Assembly: GCA_030762175.1 (NCBI GenBank)
Contig: CM060838.1
Span: forward strand, 15,878,001-15,942,000
Direction: 5' to 3'
Source of the DNA: Metallyticus violacea
Lineage: Eukaryota; Arthropoda; Insecta; Mantodea; Metallyticidae
DNA: 64,000 nucleotides
The notes under the pieces are model-generated. The model was not told the origin of the DNA. It ran no database searches and saw nothing but the letters and a program-made list of their open reading frames with translations. Position numbers and translations under genes: made by a program. The first letter of the stretch is position 1; each line of letters opens with the position of its first letter. Positions 11,651-25,077 of the stretch are shown here, one piece after another.

Positions 11651-14160
11651 CTGTTGGTAGCTCGGCTTCAAAATCTGCCAGAGCTCTAACAGTGTGTGAC
11701 GTCGAAACTTGTGGTACACTTTGAATGACAAGGAATTGACTATCGCCTGAGTATATACCGTTTAGCATAGAGTTGCCAGTTGGAACATTTGTAAATGTTT
11801 GTAATGAAAATGCACTGAACCTCATAAGCTTTTCTATAATAAACATTTTCTTGATAATAAATGTGCGATTTGTTTTATTCATTTAGAATAACACTGCATA
11901 TAGACAAGTTTATGAATCTCATCTTACAGCATCACTAATTCTAAAGTGAATATATGTACTGCTCGGTTGTAAATTTAGGACACGCCTCGGTAAAAATACA
12001 AGTTAATCAACTAAAGTAGATCTGCACCTCTTTTTCTTCACAGAAACTGTTTAAAAATGTTATCAATTCTTCTTGGTGACTATGGACGTCTTGCTATTAG
12101 GAAAGTCAAAAGTGCTCTCACTTTTTCTTTATAAAACTGGAAAAAAATTCACTTTATTTTATATATAGGGAAGTTTCCATAAATTGACTTATTACCCACA
12201 CCTATACTTTGTAGTAGTTTCATATTAAGTTAATATTAGAAACAATAATTCTAAGTAGTCAGGGGAATGAACAGCAAAGTATAAAAATAAACGCTTAACT
12301 AGAAAACATTAAAGAAAGAACAACAAACTAAAAATGTACCATTCTACGTTTTCTAAAGTATAAACTACAGTGACGCTGTTTCCAGCTTTACTTACACTTG
12401 TTAGCATCCTCAGAACGTTGTCGGTTTTTCCACGACTCTATGTTTATTTTATAACCTGTGGCACACACTTTTAGTTCAAAGTATTTCAAAACATATTGTA
12501 CATGTTCTCATTTTATAAAAACAATGCAAGTAGGGTAATATGCTCTTTAGTTTGCTGGAGAAACAAAAGGATTAATCATGAATGTGGTGTGCTTTTGTGA
12601 TCGCATTTGTTGTTAAAATGGCGGATTCTAGAGTGTGTTTGCCAGGTAATGGTGTTTAAAGTAGCTGTGATTATGTGGTCGAAATTCGCTCTAATTCCCG
12701 GATAAACGTAAAACAATATTGAATTCTCTTTCATTTCCGTTTAAAGCGCTATTTTGCAGTGCTTTATACTACTCTATAATGCAATATGTAACTACTAATG
12801 TCAAAGTCTGTAAAGTGTTTTTGTTACTTGACGTTTTGCCATGGATTCACAACTACCAACATTATCGGTTATATATGTGGTGTAAATTCTATTCATACAT
12901 CATTCCAGAAAACGCTGAAGATATGAGAGTGGCTCATTAAATAATGTCCATCATTTCTACAGCATATATTTATTTAATATGTAAGAAATGTTGTGAAAAC
13001 ATAAATTAATGCTTCTTTTATGTATACTTTTTATACGCATTCCCCTTCTAATTCCTTTACCCTGAGAGGAACAAATGCATATATTGTCTTACTGGCACTA
13101 GGTAGTCATGTCCTCAGGGATCGAATTACACTCTTACCATATTCAAAACATGCCTCGCGTATAGTGCCTCAAAAGGTGGAGTGTTTGTACTATATGTTTG
13201 ATTAAGACACAATCCACCCAACATAATTTGTTGATTTCTGTCCAGTTACTCTTAATCAGTCGAAAACTTCCTTTGTTACTCAAATTTCAAATTTCCGATG
13301 AATTTTTGTGAGGCCAAGCCAGTCGGAAACACTTCTCAACTGTTTCCAGAATATCGATAATTACCCTGCCTTGATACTCCTAGCATCTCTACACTCACCC
13401 ACAAGAATAATAACATTACTGTCCCAAAAAGTCATCAAAAACTTCCGGAGAAGAGAGTTATCCTCAGTTTTCCCTTTTCCCGGTGTAGAAATTATTGACT
13501 CTCTGTTAACTACTTTTTTGTTTCCGGCGTAAAGGAGCATGTTACATGAATGAGCCGGAACAGAAATATTTCTTCCTCAGCAGCAATACGCTTCAACAAA
13601 TCAGAAGACCTTATTTTCCCCTTTGAATCATGTTAGCTGTGAACACATGAATGCCATTGCTGACTGAAAGTTGGTTTCACTACCCTCAATAATGGAAACC
13701 GGGCGGTTCAACTTTCACAGCGCGTCGGATCACGGAGCTCATTTTTTCACTCATTAAAAAAGTTGAACTCTTTTAACCCAGTCCCCAAAGGCGCTCCTAT
13801 GCACCTTAATTTCCATACACAGCGCAGCAAGGTTTGAGTTTTATCATTAATCCTTTTTCTGCAACTAAAAAGGCAATTTCAGCTAATTTGGTTCTAACAA
13901 GAGTCCTTCACAGTCATTCACTGTAGCTCTGCGCCATCTGTTGGAATAATTTAAAGCCCCGTACATGAATGTGGAAGCATCATATTTCAAGCAACTAATC
14001 TATCTTCATTAATACCGGCAGAAGAAAAAAGTGTGCAAAATATTTAATTAGCGATCTTCGTAATATATTAAGTTAAGGTTCAAGAGGATAATGGCCGACT
14101 ATATATTGTTGAAAATCAAGAGCCAACACTGTTACTGTAAATGACGGAGTACAAATGATT
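11651..14160. other. Unassigned sequence
   Basis: The 105-codon minus frame at 11565-11882 overlaps the end of the transposase relic on the other strand and has no motif of its own. At 12618 an AAAATGGCGGATTC start-like context is followed by CCAGGTAATG, which could be a donor site, but nothing supports a gene. The remainder is unremarkable. Confidence 0.45.
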
Positions 14161-14164
14161 ACTA

Positions 14165-15036
14165 CAGGTTGCGGCAGAAACAACGATCCATTTTAAATCG
14201 TGCGCTATTGTTGGTCAGGGCTTCTTAGTTATATAATGTTTGCACCTTTGCGTAGTGCAGTTCAAAGCATTTCCTGTGCGCCACATTATATAAACTTGAC
14301 CTCTGGCTCCGTTGCATAATATTACTTGACAGTCAGTATGGGATGCAGTTCGAATGAACATCGTGAATTTGCAATTGAGAAGTTTTTCAAATGTGGTGAT
14401 TGAGTCGTGAGAACGCAGTTTTGTTTTTGCAGCAAACAAGAAGCCGCCTGGTGGGTCACCTACAGTTCATACTCCATAAACATGGCAACAGTAACAGCTA
14501 CTTTAGAGCAAAGTCCAACGCGATCAGTTCGTCGACATTCATGCGAGCACACTACTATCCAATATGTTAAGGGCTTGCGAATGCCAACGAACTGATCGCG
14601 TTAAATTTGACTCTAAAGCAGTTCTTACTGTTGCCATGTTTATGGATTGGGAACCGTAGGTGACCTACCATTGGCTTTTTGTTTCAAGCAGATGTTGTCA
14701 TGAGCTGCCTGACCCATCTCGTAATCGCCTTCCATGACGAAGCTTGTCCACTCCGACCGAGGTCGAAATGTTGCCGAAACAAAAGCTACATTCTTACGAC
14801 ACAATCACCACATTTGAAAAACGTTTCAATTGCAAACTCACCATGTTCCTTCAACCTGCACCCCATACTAACTGTCAAGTAGCACTGTGCAGCTGAGCGA
14901 GCGGCCAAGTTCATGCAATGTGGCGTACAGAAAATACTTTGAACTGCCCTGCACAATGTTACAAACATGAGCTCTCTAAAAAGTCGTGAGCAACAATAGC
15001 GCACGATTTAAAACGGGTCACTGTTGCCGCACCCTG
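14165..15036. mobile_element. Foldback (palindromic) transposon carrying two inverted copies of a DUF4817-type N-terminus
   Basis: The element is almost a perfect large palindrome. The ends pair (CAGG(G)TGCGGCA..., sharing TTTTAAATCGTGCGCTATTG), and the two arms of about 390-410 bp remain alignable to a spacer of about 24 bp near 14553-14576. Each arm encodes, reading inward, the N-terminal part of a transposase. The right arm (minus strand, about 14870 downward) gives GEFAIETFFKCGDCVVRM and, after one stop, LLFRQHFDLGR. The left arm (plus strand, about 14340 onward) gives REFAIEKFFKCGD and later LEQSPTRSVRRHS. This resembles the helix-turn-helix region annotated as DUF4817 in insect transposases. 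The left end is preceded by TA; the right end is followed by CA. Neither arm has catalytic-domain sequence. Confidence 0.85.
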
Positions 15037-16848
15037 CACATTTTATTCAAAATAAATCCCAACGGCTGTTAGATAGGAGTCTAAAAATGATGAACTGCAT
15101 GAATGTCTTCAAAGACCGCTTTAGTATGAAAAAAGTTATTGCAACCCAAAAGCACTCTTAGCATTGGCGCTGTGTAGTTCGAATTTCTTCACCAGAAACT
15201 TATTAACTGACTACCCACACTCCATCCATTTTTGGTGCATGTCACCTGGATAAGTTTTTTTCCAGGGTTTCCGACGAACCACAAAAGTGTAACAACAGGT
15301 AGCTTAGGCTTCATGAACTCCACTCAGTAGCTCTATTTCATTCATTGTTCGTCTCTCGACATCTGGCAGAACGTTAAATTATTAGGGGGGAAAAATAATA
15401 AAACGGTTCACTTTGCCTTAAAATCTGAGGTGGTTTTTATTAACAGTATTGGATGCAGCATAAATTTTCTATATTTCAGCTGTGGAGCACTCGCCTTGGG
15501 AACGTATATTACCCACTGACATATCTTGCAAACAGTAACTTGAAAAGGAGGAGTTGCCTGTGGGGAAATTTACCGCCAACAAGATTTATTTTACCTCTAC
15601 ACGACATATATTTAATGCCGTATACGCTTTAGGGCATGTTTATCGACGAACGAATCGCAAAATATGTTTCAAAGCGAGTTTTTATTTTAATACCACTTTT
15701 CGAAACAAGGCCCTGGAGAACTCCCTTGTATGCCTTGCAAGCTTTTCATTTCATATATTTTATCGTAGAGAATTATTTATGAGCGCTAAAAATGTTAATT
15801 TCTATGCGGTTTTTACAAGGACGTTCTTTCTTTATTTTTATTTTATATATATGCAGATAAAATAAATATATATCAGCAAAAAGTACACAAGGTTTTAAAT
15901 CTGATACAATTACTTAAATTCCCAATAATAAAACGCTTTTTGAATAATTTGTGAATCCATAATTACGATATTTTTCACTAAACTTTGCTTTTGCTGCAAT
16001 ATGGATAAATATGCATAGTTATTAATAGCAAAATTTGTTAACAATTCTTTAACGCTAGAACCAAGCTATGTATTTAAAAGGCCGTGGCGGTTAATTTGAT
16101 CGCTCTGTTAAAACACACAGATAATGGACAAAATAATCAACACAATGGTATTACAATGTATAAACTCTATTTATTAAAAATGACAATAATTCAAGATAAT
16201 AAAGGGAAATATGAATGAATCTCTACTATCTTTATAGAAACTTTACAAATTGAGTTTGTTTTTCCCATAATTTTTTCACTGCTTTGAGGATATCTAAAAC
16301 ATAAAGTTTGCTCAATTTACTTGTCAATATGTCAGTTCACATTCATTTATAATAATAGTAATAATAAAGTGTATATAATGAATAATTAGAATCGGAGCAA
16401 AAAGATATTTGACAAATTTTGTTTGAATTGTGTAACCATACTAGTATTCATGACAAATGTTAAATTTATATTTCTCTATCTCTCTTTGTAAACATTATGT
16501 ATATATACAAAGCGTAAGCAAAATGATATGCTGTAACTGTTTTGACTGTGCAATAACTAATTACAAACCATACAAATAGGTTCCATTACACTTTTTATTT
16601 TTTGTGCATGATCCACTTATTTTTATTTATTTATTTTTTTTCCTCATCTGCTACAAGTTACAGTGGATTTATTTCTACAATTCTTCATTCAGCACTGCTT
16701 TCTTGGCTCTTTCTTGGCACCTCATCCTATTTTCGTAGTTTTTCTACAAGTTTTAGAATGAGATTTCTTTGCTTGGCCTATTTGCTGTCCAGTACAACTA
16801 GATCGAGGAAAAACATTTATTGGCCAACGATGTGTATCAGAACGAATT
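15037..16848. other. Unassigned AT-rich sequence
   Basis: A 103-codon frame at 15554-15865 and an 82-codon frame at 16602-16850 carry no recognisable domain. Nothing else is assigned. Confidence 0.5.
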
Positions 16849-16849
16849 G

Positions 16850-17100
16850 ACTGCCACGGGTGGCCGAGTTCGTTAAGGTGCGAACTCGTCTAGGGCTCGA
16901 ATCCCGTCAGGACCGTCTTCCCTAACTGAGGTTTTTTCCAGGTTTTCCTCAGTCCTCATAAATGGCAAATGCCGGGAGGTACCCTAAACTTAGGCCTGGA
17001 ACGTTTCCTTCCTTAAAAAAAAATATTTTCCCAATATATCATTTCATTTCATCTATTATCAGTGTTCATGCCTCAGTAGTTGAAACGGGCGTTAAACACC
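16850..17100 (+). mobile_element. SINE-B copy, nearly full length
   Basis: The tRNA-like head starts with CTGCCACGGGTGGCCGAG and has a good B box (GGCTCGAATCCC). It is followed by the GGTTTTCCTCAGTCCTCAT and GGTACCCTAAACTTAGGCC body boxes and the GGGCGTTAAACACC tail. No clear target duplication was found. Confidence 0.9.
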
Positions 17101-19509
17101 ATTCTATTCTCCCCTCTGTGTTTACCTAAGACTTCTGCCCTTGCAATGCCGATAAGGTAACTTCATACGCGCAAAGAAGTTTCAGATGAAAGCATATAAG
17201 GCAACTTTTAACTTAATGGACATTAAACGACTGGTAATTTCCATAATGTGAACAAGCCGCTATGCCAAAGTGAACATGTGGGTTTCAAGAATCAAACAAA
17301 TTTATTGATCTTAGATGCATAAATGAAAATTCCATCTACACATCAAACTTTAGCACAGAGAGTGTAATATACATAGGACATTATAGTTACTAATTTAAGT
17401 GTATTTACGATTTAAGTAATCACTTTTTTCACCAGGTTAGGTTGCACATTTTGTTATTGAGTTAACTATTTTTATCTTGTGCGCTAAGCTTTAACTACAG
17501 CCCTAGATTGTTTATACTTGAATATTTAATGTATATATAATTCTATAAAGTTACTTTGTTTCTCTTTTAATTACCAGTGCACTTTCATCTAATTTTGTGA
17601 CTTTACTCGTATTTATGAAGAAAATAATACTTTTAGGCAAAAGCTAAGAATTTGACTTAGAGAAAAGAATTGATTTTTAAGGAAAGTTTCTTAATGTTAT
17701 TTTAAAAGCATGCTTCAGAATCAACAGCTTTTTAGAAATAGTATTTTGGAAAGACCGATATTAAGGACTTTTTACTATAGGAAAGTGTAATTTAATTTCA
17801 AAAATTAAAATTCCGAAAAAAATATTCGTTATAATTGAGATGCGAGTTAAAAGTGCTGTAATTTTCATGCATATGTACTTGCAAAACCATAGATTTAACT
17901 AGAATTGAAATAATTTATCACCACATTAATATGACAAATTGTCTGTAAATCGTGAATTATAAATATTTCAGTTTTAAAATGTTTCACACAAGCAAGTATA
18001 TATGCGTACAGGGCACGGGATATGTGTCTCTACTTTCAACCGTTAAAGGTAATCAATATGAACAACTTTCACATACAAAATGTTCCGTATGGAACTTTGG
18101 TAGCCTTGAGGGGTGTGCTAACCGGTCAAAGTTATATTGAAGAACACTATGAAACTCTTTGATTAATTCATAGTGTAACTTTAATTAATGCACTTAAAGT
18201 TACCATCAGTTTCATTACGGGCATAGCAGGGTGCACACCAGTTCAAAATTATTACCGGCATGTTCCTAATGGTGACACTGGTGATTATGGTTCATCCTGC
18301 AAGGTCTTCCTCTGATTTAATATTTGAGATAGTAAATAGAATCACTGAGGTACCCGCTGGCGAATAAAGCAGCAAAGCGAAAACGAACAGTACAACTATT
18401 TACCAATTAAATATTTATGAAGCAGTGAACACTGCTATCCAATTAAATCTTTTAAAAAATTTAGGGTGCAGGTATAGCCCGGAATTTTACTTATTTTAAC
18501 CTATTATTTGGAATTAAATGAATAGTTACTACCAAACATTTCCTATTAGTATGAAATTTATCATCACTACAGTCCCCCAAAATGCATCAGTCCCTATTGT
18601 CCTGTAGGCATTTGTATATTTGAGAGAAAGAAATTTCAGACTTATTTATGTTTTTTATCGTAATTTTTAGGTTTTTAATTTATGTATTGTCCCTGTTTTA
18701 ATAATCACTAATGCTTATCAGTATTTAAATACTCAATTTTCAGTGTAAAGTTTACCACAATATAGCTGCTTTTCTTTTGTTTATACTAGCAGTCCTTAAG
18801 GAAATTCTTTTCTGATATATTTTCTCTATGAGAAGTTTGCAGGATGTGATGTGAAATATAAGTAGTAATTTTAAATGTTATTCTTTTTTGGTTCTATTTG
18901 TCTTGATCTCTGCACTTGGCAAGCAATATACAAGGAGGATTGAAATGTGACGCACAGTACTTTTGTTACCTGAGCATTTTGGTCACAGATTAATCAACAA
19001 TTCATTTGAATTTCGCGAACAAACCTATTTGGCTATAACTGTTCTTACAATAGGAAAGTAAAAGTTAAATGCGGTGCAAGTTTGCTCACACTGAAGAGTG
19101 GCTTCGATTTCTGAAAGGGTACTGATACTTGATGATACCTAGTAGTAGTAGTCAGCCAGGTTATATTGATGCAATTAACACTCGGCATTCTGCTGCTAGT
19201 GTTTTTATCAACCAGAGTAACTGCAAATACAGAACGCACTAAAAAGTTGTTTTGTTCTTCGTAATATAATTCCTAACAGAGACACTCTAAACATCAGATC
19301 GCTCCAAACTGCCCAGTTTGAGTGAAAATTGCTCCAGCACTTGGACTTGGCCCTTGCTGACGTTCATTTGTTGGTGAATGTGACATTACTGAACGTCAAC
19401 GCTTCGATTCGGAAGAAGGAGTCGAATCGGTCGTACGGGCCCATTGTATGTACGGAAGTTACATTTTGGAGATACGAAATATGGGAAAGAAGCTGAGATA
19501 ATTTTGCTC

Positions 19510-19510
<1 letters not shown>
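17101..19510. other. Unassigned AT-rich sequence
   Basis: No gene, transposon or structured RNA recognised. Confidence 0.5.

Positions 19511-19563
<53 letters not shown>
19511..19563 (+). repeat. (TAA)n microsatellite
   Basis: About 17 TAA units without interruption. It could be the tail of an unrecognised non-LTR element, but no coding sequence next to it supports that. Confidence 0.97.
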
Positions 19564-19564
<1 letters not shown>

Positions 19565-21914
19565 GACCAGAAAAGATTAAAATATGGAGAAATATTTAAG
19601 AAGATTAAGAGAAAAATGGATGAGGAAAATAAGAGGAATAGAATTTGATAAAGTATGGTAATTAATAACAAATGGAGTTAGTGTAGACAATTTCAGCGAA
19701 GTAACGTCATCTTAAAATAAACCAATGAAACGAAATAAAACTTTGAATTCTGACCAATCACAACCAGATTATGGAGTGAAATTATCAAAAAAAAGTTATA
19801 AAATCCGTTTTATCACGCGATCTTGTGGTCAGTGTAGTCAACTCTATACCTCCACTATATAATTCCTGAACACGCATCACTGACCACTTTTGCTATAGGC
19901 GGTGGTGAGCTATTGATCAAAGCATGGACAATCAAACAAAATGGAGAGTTCTTCAAAGCGTTTTGGTGGTACTTAAAATTACAAATTAATGTTATCATTT
20001 TTTTTTTCTCAGTTGCTATTAGAAAATCGAACGGTAGCGATTGTAACAGTCGACTCTTGTTCATTTCAGTCTTACGGTTTCTGAATAGAATTGATATTCA
20101 TAACTGTGACATTTTATACAAGTGTTAATATTTGTGCTCTTCTCTATTGGCAATGCTGACAATCGACATATAAGTACAAATATACAATTATTACAATTTT
20201 GTAAGCCAAATTTAGAGGAATTATGTTTAATTCCTATTTTATTCTGAAATAGTCCTAATAAATATCGTTCTAGGTTCTGAGCTTTCCAGATTAATTCACT
20301 CACTACTATGTTCGTGAATTTATCGGTAATGTCAGACCCTACTTATAATAAATAGCTTCCTAAGCACCAGGATAAATAGGTGAGAGGGAGGTGTAGGATA
20401 AGCAACTCAATTATTGACTCATGATTCTAATTATGTAGATACATTATATAGACTTTGTTTGCAATATATTTAGATCATGTTGGAATAGCTATTTATTCTC
20501 TTTTGGAGAGAGATGGGAACTATCTGAGGACCTGGGATCCACCAATAATACAACATTTTGATTTGTGTTTTGTTTTTGTTTCATTGTTAATTGAAATTAT
20601 GTCAATTTTCAATCAATGGTATATTATTATTCTAAGAATAATGTACATTGTTTTGATACACTTTGAAATCGTAAGGTAAGGTCTTAAGACTTAATTTTAA
20701 TTTTGTAAATTTTTTTCAAATTCCATTTGAATTATGTCTTATATGTTAATTGTTGAAAATAATATATTAAATATTATATTCTCGAGAACTTGTGTAAATA
20801 AAGTGTTCGTTTAAGATGCGAGAGAGGTTTTGAGATCTGCTTTGTTTAAAAATAGGTGAAATGTGTAAATTTCTTTTTATATGTTTCCAAGATTCCAAGC
20901 CAAGTATTAACATTTTTGTTGTGAAATAAAAAGTTACTCGTAGGTGTGTGCTTCAAAAACTAGAAATTAGTATTCTCTCGCTGTCGCAAAAGTATGCATC
21001 ATGTATGATATAATATTCCATTGATTGCAGTACATAATAGTTTTTCTCTTCTCTTTAGTTGTCTGTAGACTGCTCATCATTTATCATTTATATTAGAAAA
21101 AATAGAGAATACAGGTTTTCATGACTTTACCACAGATAATAGTAAAATTACTGCAGACTGTCACATATTTGCGTCGTCTTAAAAGAAGTTTGGTAGCAAA
21201 AGATAGCACCTGCTTTACAGCAAAAGCAGCTTTTGCAGTTGCAGCTTATTAATTTTACAGACTTCTTCCATCTCCAGGGAATTTTTCTATTCTTCACTGG
21301 GTGGAATTTTAAAGCATGACCATTGTGTTCCTGGCTTGATTTGAGGCCTGTCCCCGGGCAATTACTCCATGGTTACGATTTTTGTTTGTTGTGTGCGCGC
21401 ATGCGCCGAGTTAGGTGCCGCTATAAATATTTTAGTTGCATCAAGAATTGAAGCAAAGTATTCCCTCTCTGAACCCCCTACTATTGATCCCTCAAAGCAA
21501 GAGCGCAAACCAATGTTCCAATGGCTGTTGAATCTTTCATATGTACACTTTGTAGCTACGTGCAACAAGCGACTATGTAATTGGCACACGATTTGTCGTT
21601 TGACTTATGGGTAGGTTAGCAAGCGTATTTCTGCAACTGCATGTGGTAACTTACACAGCCTTCCTAATTAGGAAAGGGGCTTCTGTGGCTTCCTTTGTAA
21701 GCTATTAGGAGGACCCCAGCACGGACACGCCTTGAGAATAATTAATGTTAATTTACATCTTTATTTAAACTACATTAATTGGTACTTGGGAGCAGGGTAG
21801 GTGATGAACCAAGTACATTAACTCCAGTCCTTCACAACATTATCTTAAACTTAAGTCTATTTTAAATTCTTACATTAAAGGCGACTTTCAAATGTTTTAT
21901 TGGAAGGTCAAGTG
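19564..21914. other. Unassigned sequence
   Basis: Mostly AT-rich. The stretch 21360-21620 is less AT-rich and open on both strands (81 codons plus, 75 codons minus) but has no domain I know. Confidence 0.45.
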
Positions 21915-21916
21915 TA

Positions 21917-22880
21917 CACTGCTCAAAAAATTAGAGGAGCACATGTTTAAATCAAAGTCCCAAAATAAATATTACATTTTTGACAGTTATAATTATAGAT
22001 TGAAGAACTGTGTAATATTAGAATAGACATTAACAAAATTTTATTTCACAGGACCAGAAATACGAACAAAATATAAATTAATACAGAAAACAAAGTGGAA
22101 ATACGAGATTACAAAGTTTAGTAATCAATATTTCCTTGGTTATTTCAATACACGGTACCTAGTGTGTCCTCCGTGAGCTGCGATGACTTCATAATACCTG
22201 CGTGGCATGCTTCCTACCAGCTTCTTAATAAATATTTGTGGGACTCTCTTCCAATCTTCAGTGAGTGCATCTGCAAGTTCTCCCAGATTCTGTGGCCCAG
22301 CAGACGCTCGCGAACAAGTTTCTTTAGTTTATCCCACAGATGTACAATCACTTTGAGGTCAGGACTGCATGCAAACCCAAATTTGGCATTCTTGCAGGAC
22401 ATCTTTGGTATTCCATGTTGTATGAGGTTTAGCATTATCATTCATTAGAAAAAAATTAGGGTTCATACGATAAACATAATATAAACATCAGCATTCATGC
22501 GCTGTGGAACAACATCAAGCTCTATCCGAGACTCAGAAGTAATGCTAGCCCAAACCATGATCGAACCACCTTCAAATCTGTCACGTTCAATAATGGTTGC
22601 TGGAGCGAGAAGTTCATCAGAACGTCTCCACACACTTGTAAGACCATTACAACCCTTCAAACGAAATCTTGACTCTTCTGTGAAGAGAACAGCCTTCCAT
22701 TGGCGAACCTGCCATTGAGATGATTCTGAGCAAATCTCAGCCGGACTTCCTAGTGCTGACGTGTCAAACGTGCTTGAAAGAGGATTCTAGATCTCAACCC
22801 TGCATTTCGCAGTCTGTTTCTTACAGTCTGATCATAAATCTCACTCCAGTTGCTGTTCGTACATCATTTAGTAAAAATCT
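21917..22880 (-). pseudogene. Tc1-family transposon relic, 3' end intact, 5' end lost
   Basis: The left end (3' end of the minus-strand element) is a Tc1-type terminus, CACTGCTCAAAAAATTAGAG, preceded by TA. Reading the minus strand from about 22840, the transposase order is clear: LRNRLRNAGLRSR, then VLFTEESRF (22670-22700). Next come DRFEGGSIMVWASI (22540-22585) and NDNAKPHTTW (22415-22445), followed by CSPDLKVIVHLWDKLKK (22320-22370) and a C-terminal MPRRYYEVIAAHGGHTRYR. In the D,D,E triad the first D reads E (EES for DES), the second D is kept (NDNAKPH), and the final E is V (KVIVHLWD for NPIEHLWD). Stops and frameshifts are numerous. The paired-type N-terminal domain and 5' terminus are absent. 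Confidence 0.92.
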
Positions 22881-22947
22881 GACTGTTGATTTGCATCTGT
22901 GTCAATTTCTTACATTGTTAATAGTGTTACTTTGTTTTTATTTTTCT

Positions 22948-22953
<6 letters not shown>

Positions 22954-22982
<29 letters not shown>
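22954..22982. repeat. (TA)n microsatellite
   Basis: A simple TA alternation just outside the degraded 5' side of the Tc1 relic. Confidence 0.95.
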
Positions 22983-22985
<3 letters not shown>

Positions 22986-24138
22986 TAATAGTAATTATAA
23001 CAGTAGGAAAGGATAAAACACTAAGAAAAAGTCACACTTGAGATCGCTATATTTTGAACACGTGGAGTCCTTCTGTGGTAAGAAGACAAGTGACAATATA
23101 TATAAAGCTGTTATTATTACAGCATAATAAGTTTTGACAATATACCAAAGGAAATCATCTACAGTTTTTTAAAAATATTGCTGCATTTATCCTGTGATGA
23201 ACTTTTGCTTAGTTTTGGGCTCTCGAGATGAGATTCAGAAAAATGTTTAGTTTATAATTAGCTTTAGAACACCGTTTCTTAATTACTGATGTTTGAAATT
23301 TGATATACGTTTCAGAAACGATAAGGGCTTTTCGTTTCAGGCAATGAAAGAAAATAGTCGCATAACAGGATTATAGATGCCAGCAAACACTTTATAAACC
23401 TTCAAGTTAAAGCATATATAAAAGTCTATTTACAGTTAATCCGAGTGATCCTATTTTAAACTTACTCCAGGGCTATAAATGAATTTCCTCTGAGAGGGGG
23501 TGTGGCAACGCAGTTTTTCTGTCTTGCTCCAGATTGTTGTGGTGGGGAAGAGTGAGCGCATAGCGTTCGTAAACCCAATTGCTCCAAGTTACATCCATTT
23601 TCGTTAACGTGCAATTTATGTGCCGTAATGAGCTTGGTCCCAGTCACAGTGCTGGTATTATATTATTCATGGTATTACGCTAGCTTCAAGTGGATTTCCT
23701 TAGCACTGCGCTGTTCGGGTTCAGTTCTGTTGATTGTTGTTGCACCACCCGCATCGCCTTCATGGACACCTTGCAAACTTTAATTAATTTGGTTCTCTGC
23801 CTGACGGCGTTAGAAACTATTTAAACTTAACCTGCGTAAAACGGCAAAGAAAAAACTTGAACGTATAAGCAAAACTGTACCTGCATTGCTTTTAGCACTT
23901 TATTAAAACGTTTATCATATCTCAAGGTTTAGATTTTTTTATAACTATCCGTAGCTAAATAAGATCATTCTTAAGGGAGTCGCGGGTTCGGTTTCTGATT
24001 TTGTCAAACTGGGCAAGGCATTTTTACGTTTTTTTTTTTAGCTACTATACCAAAACAACCAGTTTATAGCTTAAAAAAATAATAAAAAAACCAAATAAAT
24101 AACACAAGAAAACAGATGTGCAGCTAAGACCAACCATC
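22983..24138. other. Unassigned sequence
   Basis: Nothing recognised. A stretch at 23970-23995 (AGGGAGTCGCGGGTTCGG) looks B-box-like but has no A box or SINE body. Confidence 0.45.
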
Positions 24139-24141
24139 TTC

Positions 24142-24423
24142 TTTTTTTTGACGCTCTTTAACATCTCAGATCATCAGCGTCCCATTCAACTCAGGGCGTG
24201 AAACGGCCGAATAATTTTGAATTGGCGTCTCTTTCAGGCTTGAGGTTCTTTTTCGTGCCGTAAATATACGACACGGGACCCACGACTTTACATCCCTTCC
24301 GAAGGAAGCCATACTTAGAACTTTTACGCCCCGAAAAAAAATCCATCGGTCCTGGCCGGGTTCGAACCCGCGATCTTGGGTTTAGGAGGCAAGTATGGTA
24401 ACCACTACACCACCAGGGCCGAC
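24142..24423 (-). mobile_element. SINE-A copy, full length, with good Pol III boxes
   Basis: The minus-strand head has an intact box-A-like TGGTGTAGTGGTTACCATAC and a consensus B box GGGTTCGAACCC. The body includes CTTCCTTCGGAAGG and GGGTCCCGTGTCGTA. This is one of the best-preserved SINE-A heads in the window. No target duplication was confirmed. Confidence 0.93.
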
Positions 24424-25070
24424 ATACGAGGTCAGCAATTATGTTTCTGCAATCAGATATAATTCTTGATTACAGATACGAAGTATCGTTATCTTTGGTC
24501 ATAAGGTGTAGGGTCAGGATTACGCGGGTGCCATTTTTATGTCCACATCGACAAATCCACCGCCCAGGGAACTACTAGTCCAGATATGGTCTGGAACCAA
24601 TATCATAATAAAGAGTTCCAGATTCTCTCCTTCAGAATTCTGGACGCTGTAAATGCCTCAGTTTTTCATCATCTTCACACATGTTTCTACATTGAAAAGC
24701 GTATCAAATAAGAATGAACCAGCAATTTATCTTTCTACAGATCACACCACACAATTGTAAACGTTCACTTCCCTACTCATTGATGTCTTGAAAACAGTGA
24801 GGATTTAAAGGGGATTAGCAATATCTCGCCACACGCATAATAGTTTACTAGTCAGAGAACAGTATGCAAGTGCAAAGTTATCGTCACTCAAATTATAATT
24901 AAGCCCACTCTCAAAAAAAAAAAAAAAACACTTAATATCTGCTACATCTAAAGTTGAAAATTTCACTTTTCCAAACTGAGGGCGCAGTGAATGCGGTTTT
25001 TGTTTATTCTAATTTTTATGGATATTCGGTGTAGAAAAAAAAAAAACGAGGGACTCAAAACCGAGTTCCG
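24424..25070. other. Unassigned sequence
   Basis: Contains A-runs near 24912 and 25035. Part may be unrecognised LINE sequence upstream of the element that follows. Confidence 0.4.
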
Positions 25071-25077
25071 GTAATAA

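Noticed and set aside
11565..11882. 105-codon minus-strand frame
   Set aside because: It overlaps the end of the plus-strand transposase relic and shows no independent motif.
12618..12650. Possible first coding exon ATGGCGGATTC... ending CCAG|GTAATG
   Set aside because: Only about ten codons, with no promoter, second exon or conservation evidence.
24142..24423. tRNA gene with good A and B boxes
   Set aside because: The head is part of SINE-A, present in many copies with body and tail, so it is not a free-standing tRNA gene. The same applies to all SINE heads.
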